A DNA stretch of 49,901 nt from an uncultured Paraprevotella sp. (GTDB lineage Bacteria > Bacteroidota > Bacteroidia > Bacteroidales > Bacteroidaceae), in contig URKA01000023.1 of NCBI GenBank assembly GCA_900548345.1, positions 1 to 49,901 of the forward strand, given 5' to 3'. The translations under genes and the position numbers were made by a program. Positions 7,994 to 15,622 of this stretch are shown piece after piece. The stretch's first letter is position 1; every line of letters starts with the position of its first letter. A model generated the notes under the pieces. The model was not told the DNA's origin, made no database searches, and saw nothing but the letters and a program-made list of their open reading frames with translations.

Positions 7994-9172
7994 TCAATAC
8001 AGGAATCCGAAAAGCCATAAAGGTATTTCGTTCCCGTGTCCTATCTCAGTGCCGTGATGGGCGTAGATGAGTTCGGGATTGCGTTTCCGAATCATTCCGC
8101 TACTGATTTTGAATCTGATGTGGCCGTCGACGACGAACGATGTGTTTTTTTCGCCTTTGGCCAGTTTGTGGTCTTTCCACATGGTGTTCTGGAAGAATGT
8201 CTCCAGGATATCCTGTTCTTCGAACCGGCTGGGGTAGATGACGTGCATCAGGTTCGTGTTGTGCATCATGATTTTGGCCGGTTTCTTGGGGAATGTCTCA
8301 CCTTTGGGGTAGATCATATTGATGAGTCTCGCGTCTGCCAGATACTTCAGATAGTTCATTACGGTGGCGCGCGAGGTACTGATGTCTGCGGCAAGCTGGC
8401 TTACATTGGGAGCCACGGGACCGTTGATGGCCAGCAGGTAAAGCAGTTTTTTCAGTTTTGTCAAGTACTTGAGTTCAATCTGTTTGATGAGCAGGATGTC
8501 CACTTCGAGCATCATGTTCATCGTTTTCAGAAGGTTCTCCGAGAAGTTGCGTTCTTCAAGGAAGAATGGGTAGAACCCATGGTGAAGGTAGTCCCGGAAA
8601 TATTTGAGCGGCCCGGTCTTGGGCAGTATCTGTCTCACGATGCGTTCGTGGTCGCGCAGGATTTCATCCAGCGTGTAGGATGGGAAGTCGTTGTGCGTCA
8701 TCAGGTTCAGATATTCACGGAAAGAGAATCCGCGCAGGTTGTACGACTTGACGATTCCGTTCAGTTCGGGGTTTTCCTCTTTCAGCCGCATCACGGACGA
8801 ACCGGTGAAGACGATGCGCAACTCCGGCAACTCATCGTGGCATTTGCGTAGTTCGGAACTCCAGTTGGGTTGTTTGAACACTTGGTCGATGAGCAACACC
8901 TTCCCCCCTGCCTGGTAAAATTCGGTGGCGAATTCAGCGATGCCTTTGCCCTGAAAATAGAAGTTGTTCATGTTGACATAAAGGCATTTCCGTTCCTCTA
9001 TCCGGAAGTGTTCTTTGGCGTATTGCAGCAGGAAGGTCGTTTTTCCCACACCGCGTGTACCTTTGATACCGATGAGACGGTCGTTCCAGTCAATCTCGTC
9101 CATAAGGGCGCGACGGACAGGGGCGTGGGTGTGCTCCACCAAGTAGGCATGTGTTCTGAAAAAGGACTCCAT
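7994..9172 (-). CDS. AAA_14-like ATPase with winged-helix C-terminus
   Basis: A 392-residue cytoplasmic P-loop protein. It has Walker A GTRGVGKTT (about 37-45), the family phrase near residue 95 that normally reads DEIHKYPNW but here reads LLIDQVFKQPNW, sensor-like IVFTGSS (about 120), and the LRGFSFREYLNL segment typical of AAA_14/DUF4143-type ATPases. Around 265-295 a winged-helix-like stretch (VSQLAADISTSRATVMNYLKYL) suggests DNA binding or protein docking. The general acid/base Glu of Walker B is Gln here (codon CAA), which in other AAA proteins blocks hydrolysis, so this may be an ATP-binding switch rather than a motor. Function unknown. It is read from a well-matched promoter back to back with the ATP-grasp-like gene, and runs into the oxidoreductase gene 42 bp downstream. 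Confidence 0.75.
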   Translation of the reverse strand: MESFFRTHAYLVEHTHAPVRRALMDEIDWNDRLIGIKGTRGVGKTTFLLQYAKEHFRIEERKCLYVNMNNFYFQGKGIAEFATEFYQAGGKVLLIDQVFKQPNWSSELRKCHDELPELRIVFTGSSVMRLKEENPELNGIVKSYNLRGFSFREYLNLMTHNDFPSYTLDEILRDHERIVRQILPKTGPLKYFRDYLHHGFYPFFLEERNFSENLLKTMNMMLEVDILLIKQIELKYLTKLKKLLYLLAINGPVAPNVSQLAADISTSRATVMNYLKYLADARLINMIYPKGETFPKKPAKIMMHNTNLMHVIYPSRFEEQDILETFFQNTMWKDHKLAKGEKNTSFVVDGHIRFKISSGMIRKRNPELIYAHHGTEIGHGNEIPLWLFGFLY

Positions 9173-9196
9173 TTACTGTTCTATACTACGCAAATG

Positions 9197-9227
9197 CAAA
9201 GATAATGGAAATGCTTAAAAATGCAAA
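9197..9227 (-). promoter_or_regulatory. promoter of the AAA_14-like ATPase gene
   Basis: On the minus strand TTTG (9224-9227) is followed, after 19 bp, by TATCTTTG (9197-9204), both boxes matching the Bacteroides consensus. The ATG is 25 bp beyond the -7 box. Confidence 0.75.
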
Positions 9228-9232
9228 GTAGA

Positions 9233-9264
9233 GTTGGCAAAATATTTTCTTTTTCATAATTTTG
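9233..9264 (+). promoter_or_regulatory. promoter of the ATP-grasp-like gene, nearly leaderless
   Basis: GTTG (9233-9236), 20 bp, then TAATTTTG (9257-9264). The ATG at 9270 is only 5 bp past the -7 box, so transcription should start within a few bases of the start codon. The two divergent -33 boxes are 5 bp apart. Confidence 0.7.
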
Positions 9265-9269
9265 TACCG

Positions 9270-10484
9270 ATGACTTTGCATATCTTCAATCCGGAAAACG
9301 ATTTGGCGCTGGCTTGTTTTGAGCCGCACTTCATTCCGCCACGTTCAGCGCGTGTGATGGCGGACGATTTGTCTGTGCTTCCAGCCTGGTGGGCGGAGGA
9401 GGGGGATGCGGTGTGTGTGGCTTCGGTCGGGGAGGCGGCCCGGATTATAGGGATGCCTGAGGGGGCTTTGTGCCCACGGGTGCGGTGGGTGTCGCGTGAC
9501 GATTGCGCGGGATATGACAGTGTGCGGCCTTGGGGGTGGAGCCCTTTGTTGGTCAACCGCCTGCGGCAAGGGGGATGCGATGCGGAAACCTTGCCTGACG
9601 AAGCTGTATTGCGCTGCTGGCGCGGCCTGTCCGGCCGGAGGCATGCCGTAGAACTGTTGTCTTTTCTGACAGGTCGGGATTCGGTGCTGGGCCGGGAGTG
9701 GGGCGGTCTTTTATGCGGTCGCTCGTTTTACTGTACGGATGAGGCTGAAATCGTCCGTTTGCTGGGTGAGTATCCCGAAACGATATTGAAAGCCCCGTGG
9801 TCGGGCAGCGGAAAGGGGTTGCGGCTGGGACGGACGGGCTTCGTGCCACCGTTGTCGGGGTGGTGCCGACGTTTGTTGCGCGAGCAGGGCGGTGTGGTGG
9901 TAGAGCCTTTGTATGATAAGGTGTGTGATTTTGCGCTGGAGTTTGAGGCTGATGGTGGCGGAGGTGTATCCTATCGTGGACTTTCCTTGTTTTTTACCAC
10001 GCATCAGGGGGCTTATGCCGGCAATCGGGTGTCGGCCGAACAGGAAAAGGAACGGTGGATGCTGAGGCATATACCTGCCGGTATGTTCGCGGCTTTGCGC
10101 GAAGAGTTGCAGGCTTGTATCGGGCGTGTCTTTGCCGGGAGCTATCGCGGTCCTTTGGGAGTGGATATGATGCTTTGTCGTGTCCCCGGCCGCGACCGGC
10201 TTTGCGTGCATCCTTGTGTGGAGGTCAACCTGCGTCGCACGATGGGGCTGGTGGCAGTCGACCTTGCGCGATATGTGGCGTCGGGTTCGGAGGGACGTTT
10301 TGTCATTGATTTTTTCAAGGATGGCAATGCCTTGTATGCTGACACGGAGCGGCTTGTCGGGGAACATCCCTTGCGGTGTGAGGAGGGGCGCGTGGCGGAG
10401 GGTGTTCTGCGCCTAACACCTGTGACGGAGCATACGCATTACCGTGCAGTGTTGCATGTCATGCGGCGGGTTCGAGACCTTTAG
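9270..10484 (+). CDS. ATP-grasp-like protein of unknown function
   Basis: A 404-residue cytoplasmic protein; not a named family I recognise. The start is set to ATG 9270 (MTLHIFNPENDLALA) because an upstream in-frame TTG falls inside the -33 promoter box. Features suggest an ATP-grasp fold: ILKAPWSGSGKGL near residue 180 resembles the glycine-rich ATP-binding loop, VVVEPLYDKVCDFALEF near 215 the central strand pair, and GVDMMLC...HPCVEVNLRRTMG near 300-325 the acidic/Asn metal-binding end. Such enzymes ligate an acyl phosphate to an amine or thiol; no substrate can be inferred. The N-terminal NPENDLAL motif is distinctive and would be a good search handle. The gene is GC-richer than its neighbours. 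A terminator overlaps the stop codon. Confidence 0.65.
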   Translation: MTLHIFNPENDLALACFEPHFIPPRSARVMADDLSVLPAWWAEEGDAVCVASVGEAARIIGMPEGALCPRVRWVSRDDCAGYDSVRPWGWSPLLVNRLRQGGCDAETLPDEAVLRCWRGLSGRRHAVELLSFLTGRDSVLGREWGGLLCGRSFYCTDEAEIVRLLGEYPETILKAPWSGSGKGLRLGRTGFVPPLSGWCRRLLREQGGVVVEPLYDKVCDFALEFEADGGGGVSYRGLSLFFTTHQGAYAGNRVSAEQEKERWMLRHIPAGMFAALREELQACIGRVFAGSYRGPLGVDMMLCRVPGRDRLCVHPCVEVNLRRTMGLVAVDLARYVASGSEGRFVIDFFKDGNALYADTERLVGEHPLRCEEGRVAEGVLRLTPVTEHTHYRAVLHVMRRVRDL

Positions 10485-10499
10485 AATGGTCTCTTTTTT
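10474..10499 (+). terminator. terminator overlapping the stop codon of the ATP-grasp-like gene
   Basis: GAGACC (10474-10479) pairs with GGTCTC (10488-10493), followed by six T. The TAG stop (10482-10484) lies in the loop. Confidence 0.75.
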
Positions 10500-10538
10500 G
10501 CTCTTTTTTAACAAGCTTGAAATCAGAATGTTGTGAGG

Positions 10539-10638
10539 GGTAAAATGCAGACCTGTGAAGAACGAAACGCTCACCTGTGAAGAGCGGAACGTTCACCTGT
10601 GAAGAATTGAACGTTTACTTGTGAAGAATTAAGCGCGG
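10539..10638 (-). repeat. 100-bp intergenic element: 12-bp head plus four 22-bp units (copy 1)
   Basis: GGTAAAATGCAG (10539-10550) is followed by four imperfect tandem 22-bp units at 10551, 10573, 10595 and 10617. Each begins ACCTGTGAAGA or a near variant (ACTTGTGAAGA in the last). The element ends 11 bp from the stop codon of the leftward glycosidase gene. The same layout recurs at 48848-48947, and in degraded form at 19731-19786. There are no spacers distinct from repeats, so it is not a CRISPR. Confidence 0.85.
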
Positions 10639-10649
10639 AGCAATCCTTC

Positions 10650-12359
10650 TTATTTGATGAACTCGCCAATGCGGTAGGCGCGTCCTTTTTTCTCCAAAGT
10701 TTTCACTATGTACAAGCCGCCCGGCAGGCTGGCGATGTGGATTTTCCGTGCATAGGAATGCGTGTGGATGATTCGTCCGGTGGCGTCTTCTATCACAATG
10801 TAACGACATGTCAGTTCGGGTAATTCCAGTCGTTTGCCGTCGTGTGGCAACAGGCGCGGGTCGAATACGGACGAGGGTGGTGCGGCCAACCGTGCGGGAA
10901 CGCTCTCGTTGCCGGAACGGTCGGTGGCGGTTACGGCAAAATGTATATGGCTCAGTGTGCAGTACACATCATCGATGGCATACGAGCAGTCTTCGAGTCC
11001 GGCGGCAACCAACTGGCAGGCTTGTGCCGTATCGGCTGGTGTGCCGGAGGATGCGTACACGTTGTATCGTACGCGTTGCCCGCACCGGTCGTCTGTCGAA
11101 GGTTTCCATTGCAGTCGGGTGCATTGTCCGTCAAATGTCTTTCTCAGTTCCCGCGGCATGTCGGGGGCGATGCTGTCTTGCGCCGTGCAAGGCATGGGCA
11201 GGGCCGGGTAGGGATAGAACGTATCGCGCAGAAAGTCGAAAATACCTTTGTGGTTCTCGTTGAGAAAGGCGTATCGGAAGTAGGCCTGTCCGCCCAATCC
11301 AGCCGAACGGATGAAGTAAAGTTCACGGCTGATGGACTCCAACGGCCAGTTCTTCTCCTTCGCGCTGAGAAAATAGATACCCAGTCCGGGTGCCACGATG
11401 CGGCCGTGGTCGTTTTCTTTCCAGTCTGCAGCAAAGGGGTAGAAATGGTTGTCGCGGAAGTACATCATCGGGAAGAGGATGTCCATGATGCCTTCTTGCA
11501 GCCAGGCCTGCGCGTCCTGATGTACGGCGGTGCGTGCGTTCCATCCGTAAGATGAGTACCGGCTCAGGTCGTCGTGCTTGCCCACGGGGGAACAGCTCAC
11601 CTTAATCCATGGCTTGATGTCCTTGATGGCCGTGTACATCCTGCGTACGCATCGGGTGATGTTGTCCCGCCGCCATTTTGATTTGTTTTGTCCGCGTCCG
11701 TACTTCCGGTAAGATTCCCGGTCGTTGAAGCGTGCGGCGTTCTCCGGATAACGGATGTAGTCCATGTGAATGCCGTCCACATCATATTTCTCTGCGATTT
11801 CCTTGCAGATGGCTGTCAGATAGTCTGCGGTCTGCGGTTGTCCGGGGTCCAGGTACCACGAGTCTTCGTGCCGGATGCAGAGCCGGGGGTGCGTTTTTAA
11901 CACGGAACGTGTTCCGGTCTTGGCGGCAGCAGCCGTCTTGAAACAGGGAATGGTGACAATCCATGCGTGCAGTTCCATTCCTCGCTTATGGCATTCCTCT
12001 ATGGCAAAGGCCAGCGGGTCGTAACCGGGCGACAGGCCGGGCGTGCCGGTCAGGCAACCGTCCCAAGGTTCTATGGACGAAGGGTATATTGTGGTGCCGC
12101 GCACGCGTGTCTGCAGCAACACCGTGTTTATCCTTGCCTCCTGCATGCGGTCAAGCATGTGCCGCAGTTCTTCCTGCTGTGCGGCCCGTCCGGCGTCCGT
12201 GGTGGCTTTTGTCTTCGGCCAGTCCAGACTGCTGAAGGTGGTAAGCCATACAGCCCTTGTTTCATGTTTGGGCGATGAGGGCATGCCTGGGAATGGGAGG
12301 CCTTGTGCGTTTGCCAGGCTGCAAATGCCAATGAGAAATAGAAAAATGTATCTTTTCAT
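10650..12359 (-). CDS. GHL10/DUF187-type family 10 glycosidase, secreted
   Basis: A 569-residue exported protein from ATG 12359 (MKRYIFLFLIGICSLANAQ signal peptide, cut after ANA). A longer frame would add 24 residues before the signal peptide and read through the -7 box, so it is rejected. The mature start HETRAVWLTTFSSLDWP is the GHL10 opening. Further TIM-barrel blocks are NTVLLQTRVRGTTIYPSSIEPW, YDVDGIHMDYIRYP (acidic pair at a beta-strand end, likely active site) and a WLQEGIMDILFPMMYFRD stretch. After residue 400 comes a fibronectin-III-like domain (DRCGQRVRYNVYASSG...HFAVTATDRSGNESVPA) and a short C-terminal sorting-like tail ending in GGLYIVKTLEKKGRAYRIGEFIK. Likely a periplasmic or surface glycan hydrolase; substrate unknown. 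Divergent from cstA. Confidence 0.85.
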   Translation of the reverse strand: MKRYIFLFLIGICSLANAQGLPFPGMPSSPKHETRAVWLTTFSSLDWPKTKATTDAGRAAQQEELRHMLDRMQEARINTVLLQTRVRGTTIYPSSIEPWDGCLTGTPGLSPGYDPLAFAIEECHKRGMELHAWIVTIPCFKTAAAAKTGTRSVLKTHPRLCIRHEDSWYLDPGQPQTADYLTAICKEIAEKYDVDGIHMDYIRYPENAARFNDRESYRKYGRGQNKSKWRRDNITRCVRRMYTAIKDIKPWIKVSCSPVGKHDDLSRYSSYGWNARTAVHQDAQAWLQEGIMDILFPMMYFRDNHFYPFAADWKENDHGRIVAPGLGIYFLSAKEKNWPLESISRELYFIRSAGLGGQAYFRYAFLNENHKGIFDFLRDTFYPYPALPMPCTAQDSIAPDMPRELRKTFDGQCTRLQWKPSTDDRCGQRVRYNVYASSGTPADTAQACQLVAAGLEDCSYAIDDVYCTLSHIHFAVTATDRSGNESVPARLAAPPSSVFDPRLLPHDGKRLELPELTCRYIVIEDATGRIIHTHSYARKIHIASLPGGLYIVKTLEKKGRAYRIGEFIK

Positions 12360-12386
12360 GCCGGAACATTCGATGGTGAATACTTG

Positions 12387-12394
12387 CAAAGTTA
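12387..12394 (-). promoter_or_regulatory. -7 element (TAACTTTG) of the GHL10 gene
   Basis: TAACTTTG on the minus strand, 27 bp before the ATG at 12359. No clear -33 TTTG at the expected distance. Confidence 0.55.
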
Positions 12395-12457
12395 AAATAT
12401 TCGCGGCAGAAGAGAAAAGTTTCAGCCACATTTGTCTGTATTTACATTGTAATTTGT

Positions 12458-12465
12458 TACTTTTG
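12458..12465 (+). promoter_or_regulatory. -7 element (TACTTTTG) of the CstA-family gene
   Basis: TACTTTTG, 24 bp before the ATG at 12490. A TTTG at 12431-12434 is 23 bp upstream, slightly long for a -33 box. Confidence 0.55.
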
Positions 12466-12489
12466 CGAGATTTTTAAGGTTAAATTGAT

Positions 12490-13956
12490 ATGATAACATT
12501 CTGTACGGCCCTGCTCCTGTTGGTGGCGGGCTATGTGCTTTACGGTACGCTTGTGGAAAAGATTTTCGGGGCGGACGGCTCCCGAAAGACGCCTTGTTAT
12601 ACGATGGCGGATGGTGTGGACTATATGCCCATGCCCATGTGGAAAGTTTATCTGATACAGTTTTTGAACATTGCAGGCACAGGTCCCATCTTCGGTGCCA
12701 TATTGGGTATTCTTTACGGGCCTGCCGCTTACCTGTGGATTGTGTTCGGATGTATCTTCGGCGGAGCGGTGCACGATTATCTGTCGGGTATGATTTCACT
12801 TCGCAAGAATGGGGCGAGTCTGCCGGAAATGGTAGGTGACGAATTGGGCACGGGAGTGCGTTTCGTGATGCGTGTGCTTTCGTTGGTGCTGATGGTACTG
12901 GTCGGTACGGTCTTCGTGACCACGCCCGCAGGTCTGCTTTCATCAATGACCGGTGATTGGGGGATATGCGGAACACCGTTGTTCTGGAGCATCGTGATTT
13001 TCGCCTACTACATCCTGGCCACACTTCTGCCCATCAACGCCCTTATCGGACGCATTTATCCGCTTTTCGGCATGGCCTTGTTGTTTATGGCCGTAGGTGT
13101 GCTTTTCGGTATATTCACCCACGACGGATGGATGCCGGAGATAACCTCGGCGTTCGAGTCGCATCATCCCAACAAGGAGCTTTCCATCTTTCCGATGCTT
13201 TTTATTACCATCGCCTGCGGGGCCATCAGCGGCTTCCATGCCACGCAAAGTCCTATGATGGCGCGCTGTATGAAGAATGAGAAGACGGGGCGCCATGTCT
13301 TCTATGGTGCCATGATCACCGAAGGGGTGGTAGCCTTGATATGGGCGGCGGCCGCCATCAAGTATACCGGAGGCTATGAGGAACTGAACGCGATGATGTC
13401 GCATGCCGGAAAATCAAATCCCGCGCTTATCGTCAATTATATCTGTAATGACTGGATGGGAACGTTCGGTGCCATACTGGCCATATTGGGCGTTGTGGCC
13501 GCTCCTGTCACTTCCGGCGATACGGCTTTTCGCAGTGCGCGTCTGATTGCAGCCGACTTCCTTCACTGTAAGCAACACTCCGTTGTGCGCCGTCTGGCCA
13601 TATCTCTACCGCTGTTTTTGCTCTCCGCAGTGTTAATGACTCTCAATTTTGATATATTATGGCGATATTTTGCTTGGTTTAATCAAACTTTGTCTATCTT
13701 TACATTGTGGGCCGTGACCGTGTGGCTGGCACGCAAGGGCAAAATGTATTGGATATCGTTGGTTCCTGCCGTGTTCATGACTGCGGTCTGTACATCCTAC
13801 ATCATGGTAGCGCCCGAAGGGTTCGGGGTGTCTTATACGATAAGCTGTTTGAGCGGGATAGTGCTGGCCCTACTGTTGCTGGGACTGTTTGTGAAATGGC
13901 GGATAGGATTGGATACTGTGAATGCTTCCGTGAAACGGGTTGTCGATAAGAGATAG
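12490..13956 (+). CDS. cstA: CstA-family carbon starvation / peptide or pyruvate transporter
   Basis: A 488-residue inner-membrane protein with about 12-13 hydrophobic segments. Family signatures are clear: DGVDYMPMPMWKVYLIQFLNIAGTGPIFGA (about 38-68), the YGPAAYLWIVFGCIFGGAVHDY stretch with its conserved HDY, and GFHATQSPMMARCMKNE in mid-protein, followed by VTSGDTAFRSARL. E. coli CstA imports peptides on carbon starvation, and its paralogue BtsT imports pyruvate. The present protein belongs to the shorter form lacking the long C-terminal extension of the about 700-residue E. coli protein. Substrate unproven. Divergent from the GHL10 gene across a 130-bp gap that holds a -7 box for each side. 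Confidence 0.85.
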   Translation: MITFCTALLLLVAGYVLYGTLVEKIFGADGSRKTPCYTMADGVDYMPMPMWKVYLIQFLNIAGTGPIFGAILGILYGPAAYLWIVFGCIFGGAVHDYLSGMISLRKNGASLPEMVGDELGTGVRFVMRVLSLVLMVLVGTVFVTTPAGLLSSMTGDWGICGTPLFWSIVIFAYYILATLLPINALIGRIYPLFGMALLFMAVGVLFGIFTHDGWMPEITSAFESHHPNKELSIFPMLFITIACGAISGFHATQSPMMARCMKNEKTGRHVFYGAMITEGVVALIWAAAAIKYTGGYEELNAMMSHAGKSNPALIVNYICNDWMGTFGAILAILGVVAAPVTSGDTAFRSARLIAADFLHCKQHSVVRRLAISLPLFLLSAVLMTLNFDILWRYFAWFNQTLSIFTLWAVTVWLARKGKMYWISLVPAVFMTAVCTSYIMVAPEGFGVSYTISCLSGIVLALLLLGLFVKWRIGLDTVNASVKRVVDKR

Positions 13957-14029
13957 GCTGGATAAAGAGAAATAACTGCGGGGCGCGTAGGTGTGTTCCC
14001 GTGATTGATTACTTAAAAACTAAAGATGT

Positions 14030-14506
14030 ATGAAGAAATTAATGCTTTCTTTGCTGTTGTTGGTAATGGCAGTGGGTGCGAATGCACAGTTTAATAAGAA
14101 AACAAAGTATATCTCCGCTTCGGCAACCGGATTCGGAATGTCCTATAGTTCCGGCGAGAAGTTTACGATGGGCCTGGAGTTTACCGGCGGATACTTTATA
14201 CGTGATGCGTGGATGATTTACGGGCGTCTGGGTTATGACCATACGCGCTATACGGATAATTTCCAACTTGGAGCCGGCGGACGTTATTACTTCACGCAAA
14301 ACGGCGTATACTTGGGGCTGGGGTTGCAGTATGCACATGCTACGAAGAGTATCAATAATCTGCATCTGACTCCAGAGGTCGGTTATGCTTTCTACATCAA
14401 CCGTTTTCTCACCATAGAGCCGGCTGTTTACTACAACATGAGCCTGAACGATTTCTCCGATGGAAGTAAGGTGGGCTTGAAGGTCGGCCTCGGATTCTAT
14501 TTCTGA
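14030..14506 (+). CDS. small outer-membrane beta-barrel protein
   Basis: A 158-residue exported protein with a signal peptide MKKLMLSLLLLVMAVGANAQ (cut after ANA). The rest alternates polar and aromatic residues in eight or so short strands (for example MGLEFTGGYFI, MIYGRLGYDH, GVYLGLGLQYAH, GLKVGLGFYF) and ends in phenylalanine, the usual outer-membrane insertion signal. It resembles the OmpW/OmpX-size porin-like proteins of Bacteroidales; function unknown. I saw no TAnnTTTG box in the 73 bp after cstA, so read-through from cstA is possible. It is closed by a strong terminator. Confidence 0.75.
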   Translation: MKKLMLSLLLLVMAVGANAQFNKKTKYISASATGFGMSYSSGEKFTMGLEFTGGYFIRDAWMIYGRLGYDHTRYTDNFQLGAGGRYYFTQNGVYLGLGLQYAHATKSINNLHLTPEVGYAFYINRFLTIEPAVYYNMSLNDFSDGSKVGLKVGLGFYF

Positions 14507-14530
14507 CAGATATATATATAATAAGGTATA

Positions 14531-14568
14531 AGGAGCACCCTCATGCATAAGAGGGTGCTCCTTTTTTT
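14531..14568 (+). terminator. terminator after the outer-membrane barrel gene
   Basis: AGGAGCACCCTC (14531-14542) pairs perfectly with GAGGGTGCTCCT (14551-14562) and is followed by a T tract. Confidence 0.9.
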
Positions 14569-14618
14569 AGGTCCTTTATGGTGGATACTTATACAAAGCG
14601 TGAGTTTTGTTTGATGAC

Positions 14619-14733
14619 ATTTCAATTTGAAATAATTTTCAGGTGGATTGCTTGCAGATTGTTAGAATAAAAATATATTTCAAGAAGTTTGTTTTGAAAA
14701 GTGGATATATTCTTTCAAAATGACATATCTTTG
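14619..14733 (+). promoter_or_regulatory. promoter and TTTCAA/TTGAAA sites of the PII-Amt-GSIII operon
   Basis: The -7 box TATCTTTG is at 14726-14733, giving a leader of roughly 100 nt. Upstream are several TTTCAA/TTGAAA half-sites: a 15-bp palindrome ATTTCAATTTGAAAT (14619-14633), TTTCAAG (14678-14684), TTTTGAAAA (14692-14700) and CTTTCAAAA (14712-14720). A related CTTTCAAAG lies just upstream of the same -7 sequence at gltB. No -33 box at the normal spacing, as expected if an activator is needed. Confidence 0.5.
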
Positions 14734-14844
14734 CACAAGATAAAATCAAAGTGTGCACAATTTGTATCATACAGCATTAAAATGTATGATTGAGAGGTTG
14801 ACTGGGAGTTTTCCCATAGTATGAACTAAAAAAGGTAAGAAGAG

Positions 14845-15579
14845 ATGAAGAGAGATGTATGGAGATTAGTCATGTCATTTATTGTAGTGATGGTGTTTTC
14901 CACGAGTATGAAAGCACAGGACAAGGTGGAGGTTGGCGTGGGGGCTGATTTGGTCAGTGGATATATCTGGCGTGGTCAGAATCTTGGAGGCGTAGGTATC
15001 CAGCCATCTGCATCCGTGGCTTGGAAAGGGTTATCCCTGACGGCATGGGGAGCGGTTGGATTCGATAACGATGATGCCAAGGAGTTTGATTTGACATTAG
15101 GCTATTCTGTAGGAGGTTTCAGCGTGTCGGTGACGGATTACAGTTTTAACAAGGGCGACAATTTCAAGACAGGAAACGCCATTGACGGCAAGTACTTTCA
15201 TTACGGAGCTAACTCCACCTTGCATGTGTTTGAAGCACAAGTCGGTTACGACTTCAGGTTTCTCGCATTGAATTGGTATACCAACATCGGAGGAAATGAC
15301 GGGTTGAAGAAGAATGGCAAACGGGCTTATTCTTCTTATCTCACCCTTTCCGCTCCCTTTAAGTTGGGCGGTCTTGATTGGGAAGCCACTGTTGGGGCTA
15401 CTCCATGGGAGACTTCTTTTTACAATGGCGGCGTGGGAGGTTTCGCAGTTTCAGAGGTTGCCTTGCAGGCTACGAAGGTCATTCGTGTGACGGATTCCTT
15501 TTCGTTGCCTTTGTTTGCCAAGGTGATTTGGAATCCTGCTACGGAGGACGGATATTTCACAATGGGATTGAGTTTGTAA
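14845..15579 (+). CDS. TorF-like putative porin (Gcw_chp family), first gene of the ammonium operon
   Basis: A 244-residue exported beta-barrel with a signal peptide ending SMKAQ. The mature start VEVGVGADLVSGYIWRGQNLGGVGIQPSASV has the YIWRG motif typical of the Gcw_chp/TorF family, and the chain ends in DGYFTMGLSL. It lies in the outer membrane and may let ammonium or small nitrogen compounds into the periplasm; that is inferred from its place 43 bp before the PII gene and in the same operon as amtB and GSIII. It is unrelated in size to the barrel gene just upstream, from which it is separated by a terminator. Confidence 0.75.
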   Translation: MKRDVWRLVMSFIVVMVFSTSMKAQDKVEVGVGADLVSGYIWRGQNLGGVGIQPSASVAWKGLSLTAWGAVGFDNDDAKEFDLTLGYSVGGFSVSVTDYSFNKGDNFKTGNAIDGKYFHYGANSTLHVFEAQVGYDFRFLALNWYTNIGGNDGLKKNGKRAYSSYLTLSAPFKLGGLDWEATVGATPWETSFYNGGVGGFAVSEVALQATKVIRVTDSFSLPLFAKVIWNPATEDGYFTMGLSL

Positions 15580-15622
15580 GCATAACGTTGATTGAAGAAA
15601 CAACATAATTAAAAGACGTAAT

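Noticed and set aside
9711..10367. Antisense frame within the ATP-grasp-like gene (218 codons)
   Set aside because: High GC keeps reverse frames open; sequence is low-complexity and unsupported by a promoter.
10551..10638. 22-bp arrays as a CRISPR array
   Set aside because: Units are contiguous with no unique spacers, only four copies, and no cas genes are near.
12360..12431. N-terminal extension of the GHL10 gene
   Set aside because: It would put the signal peptide at residue 25 and run through the -7 promoter box.
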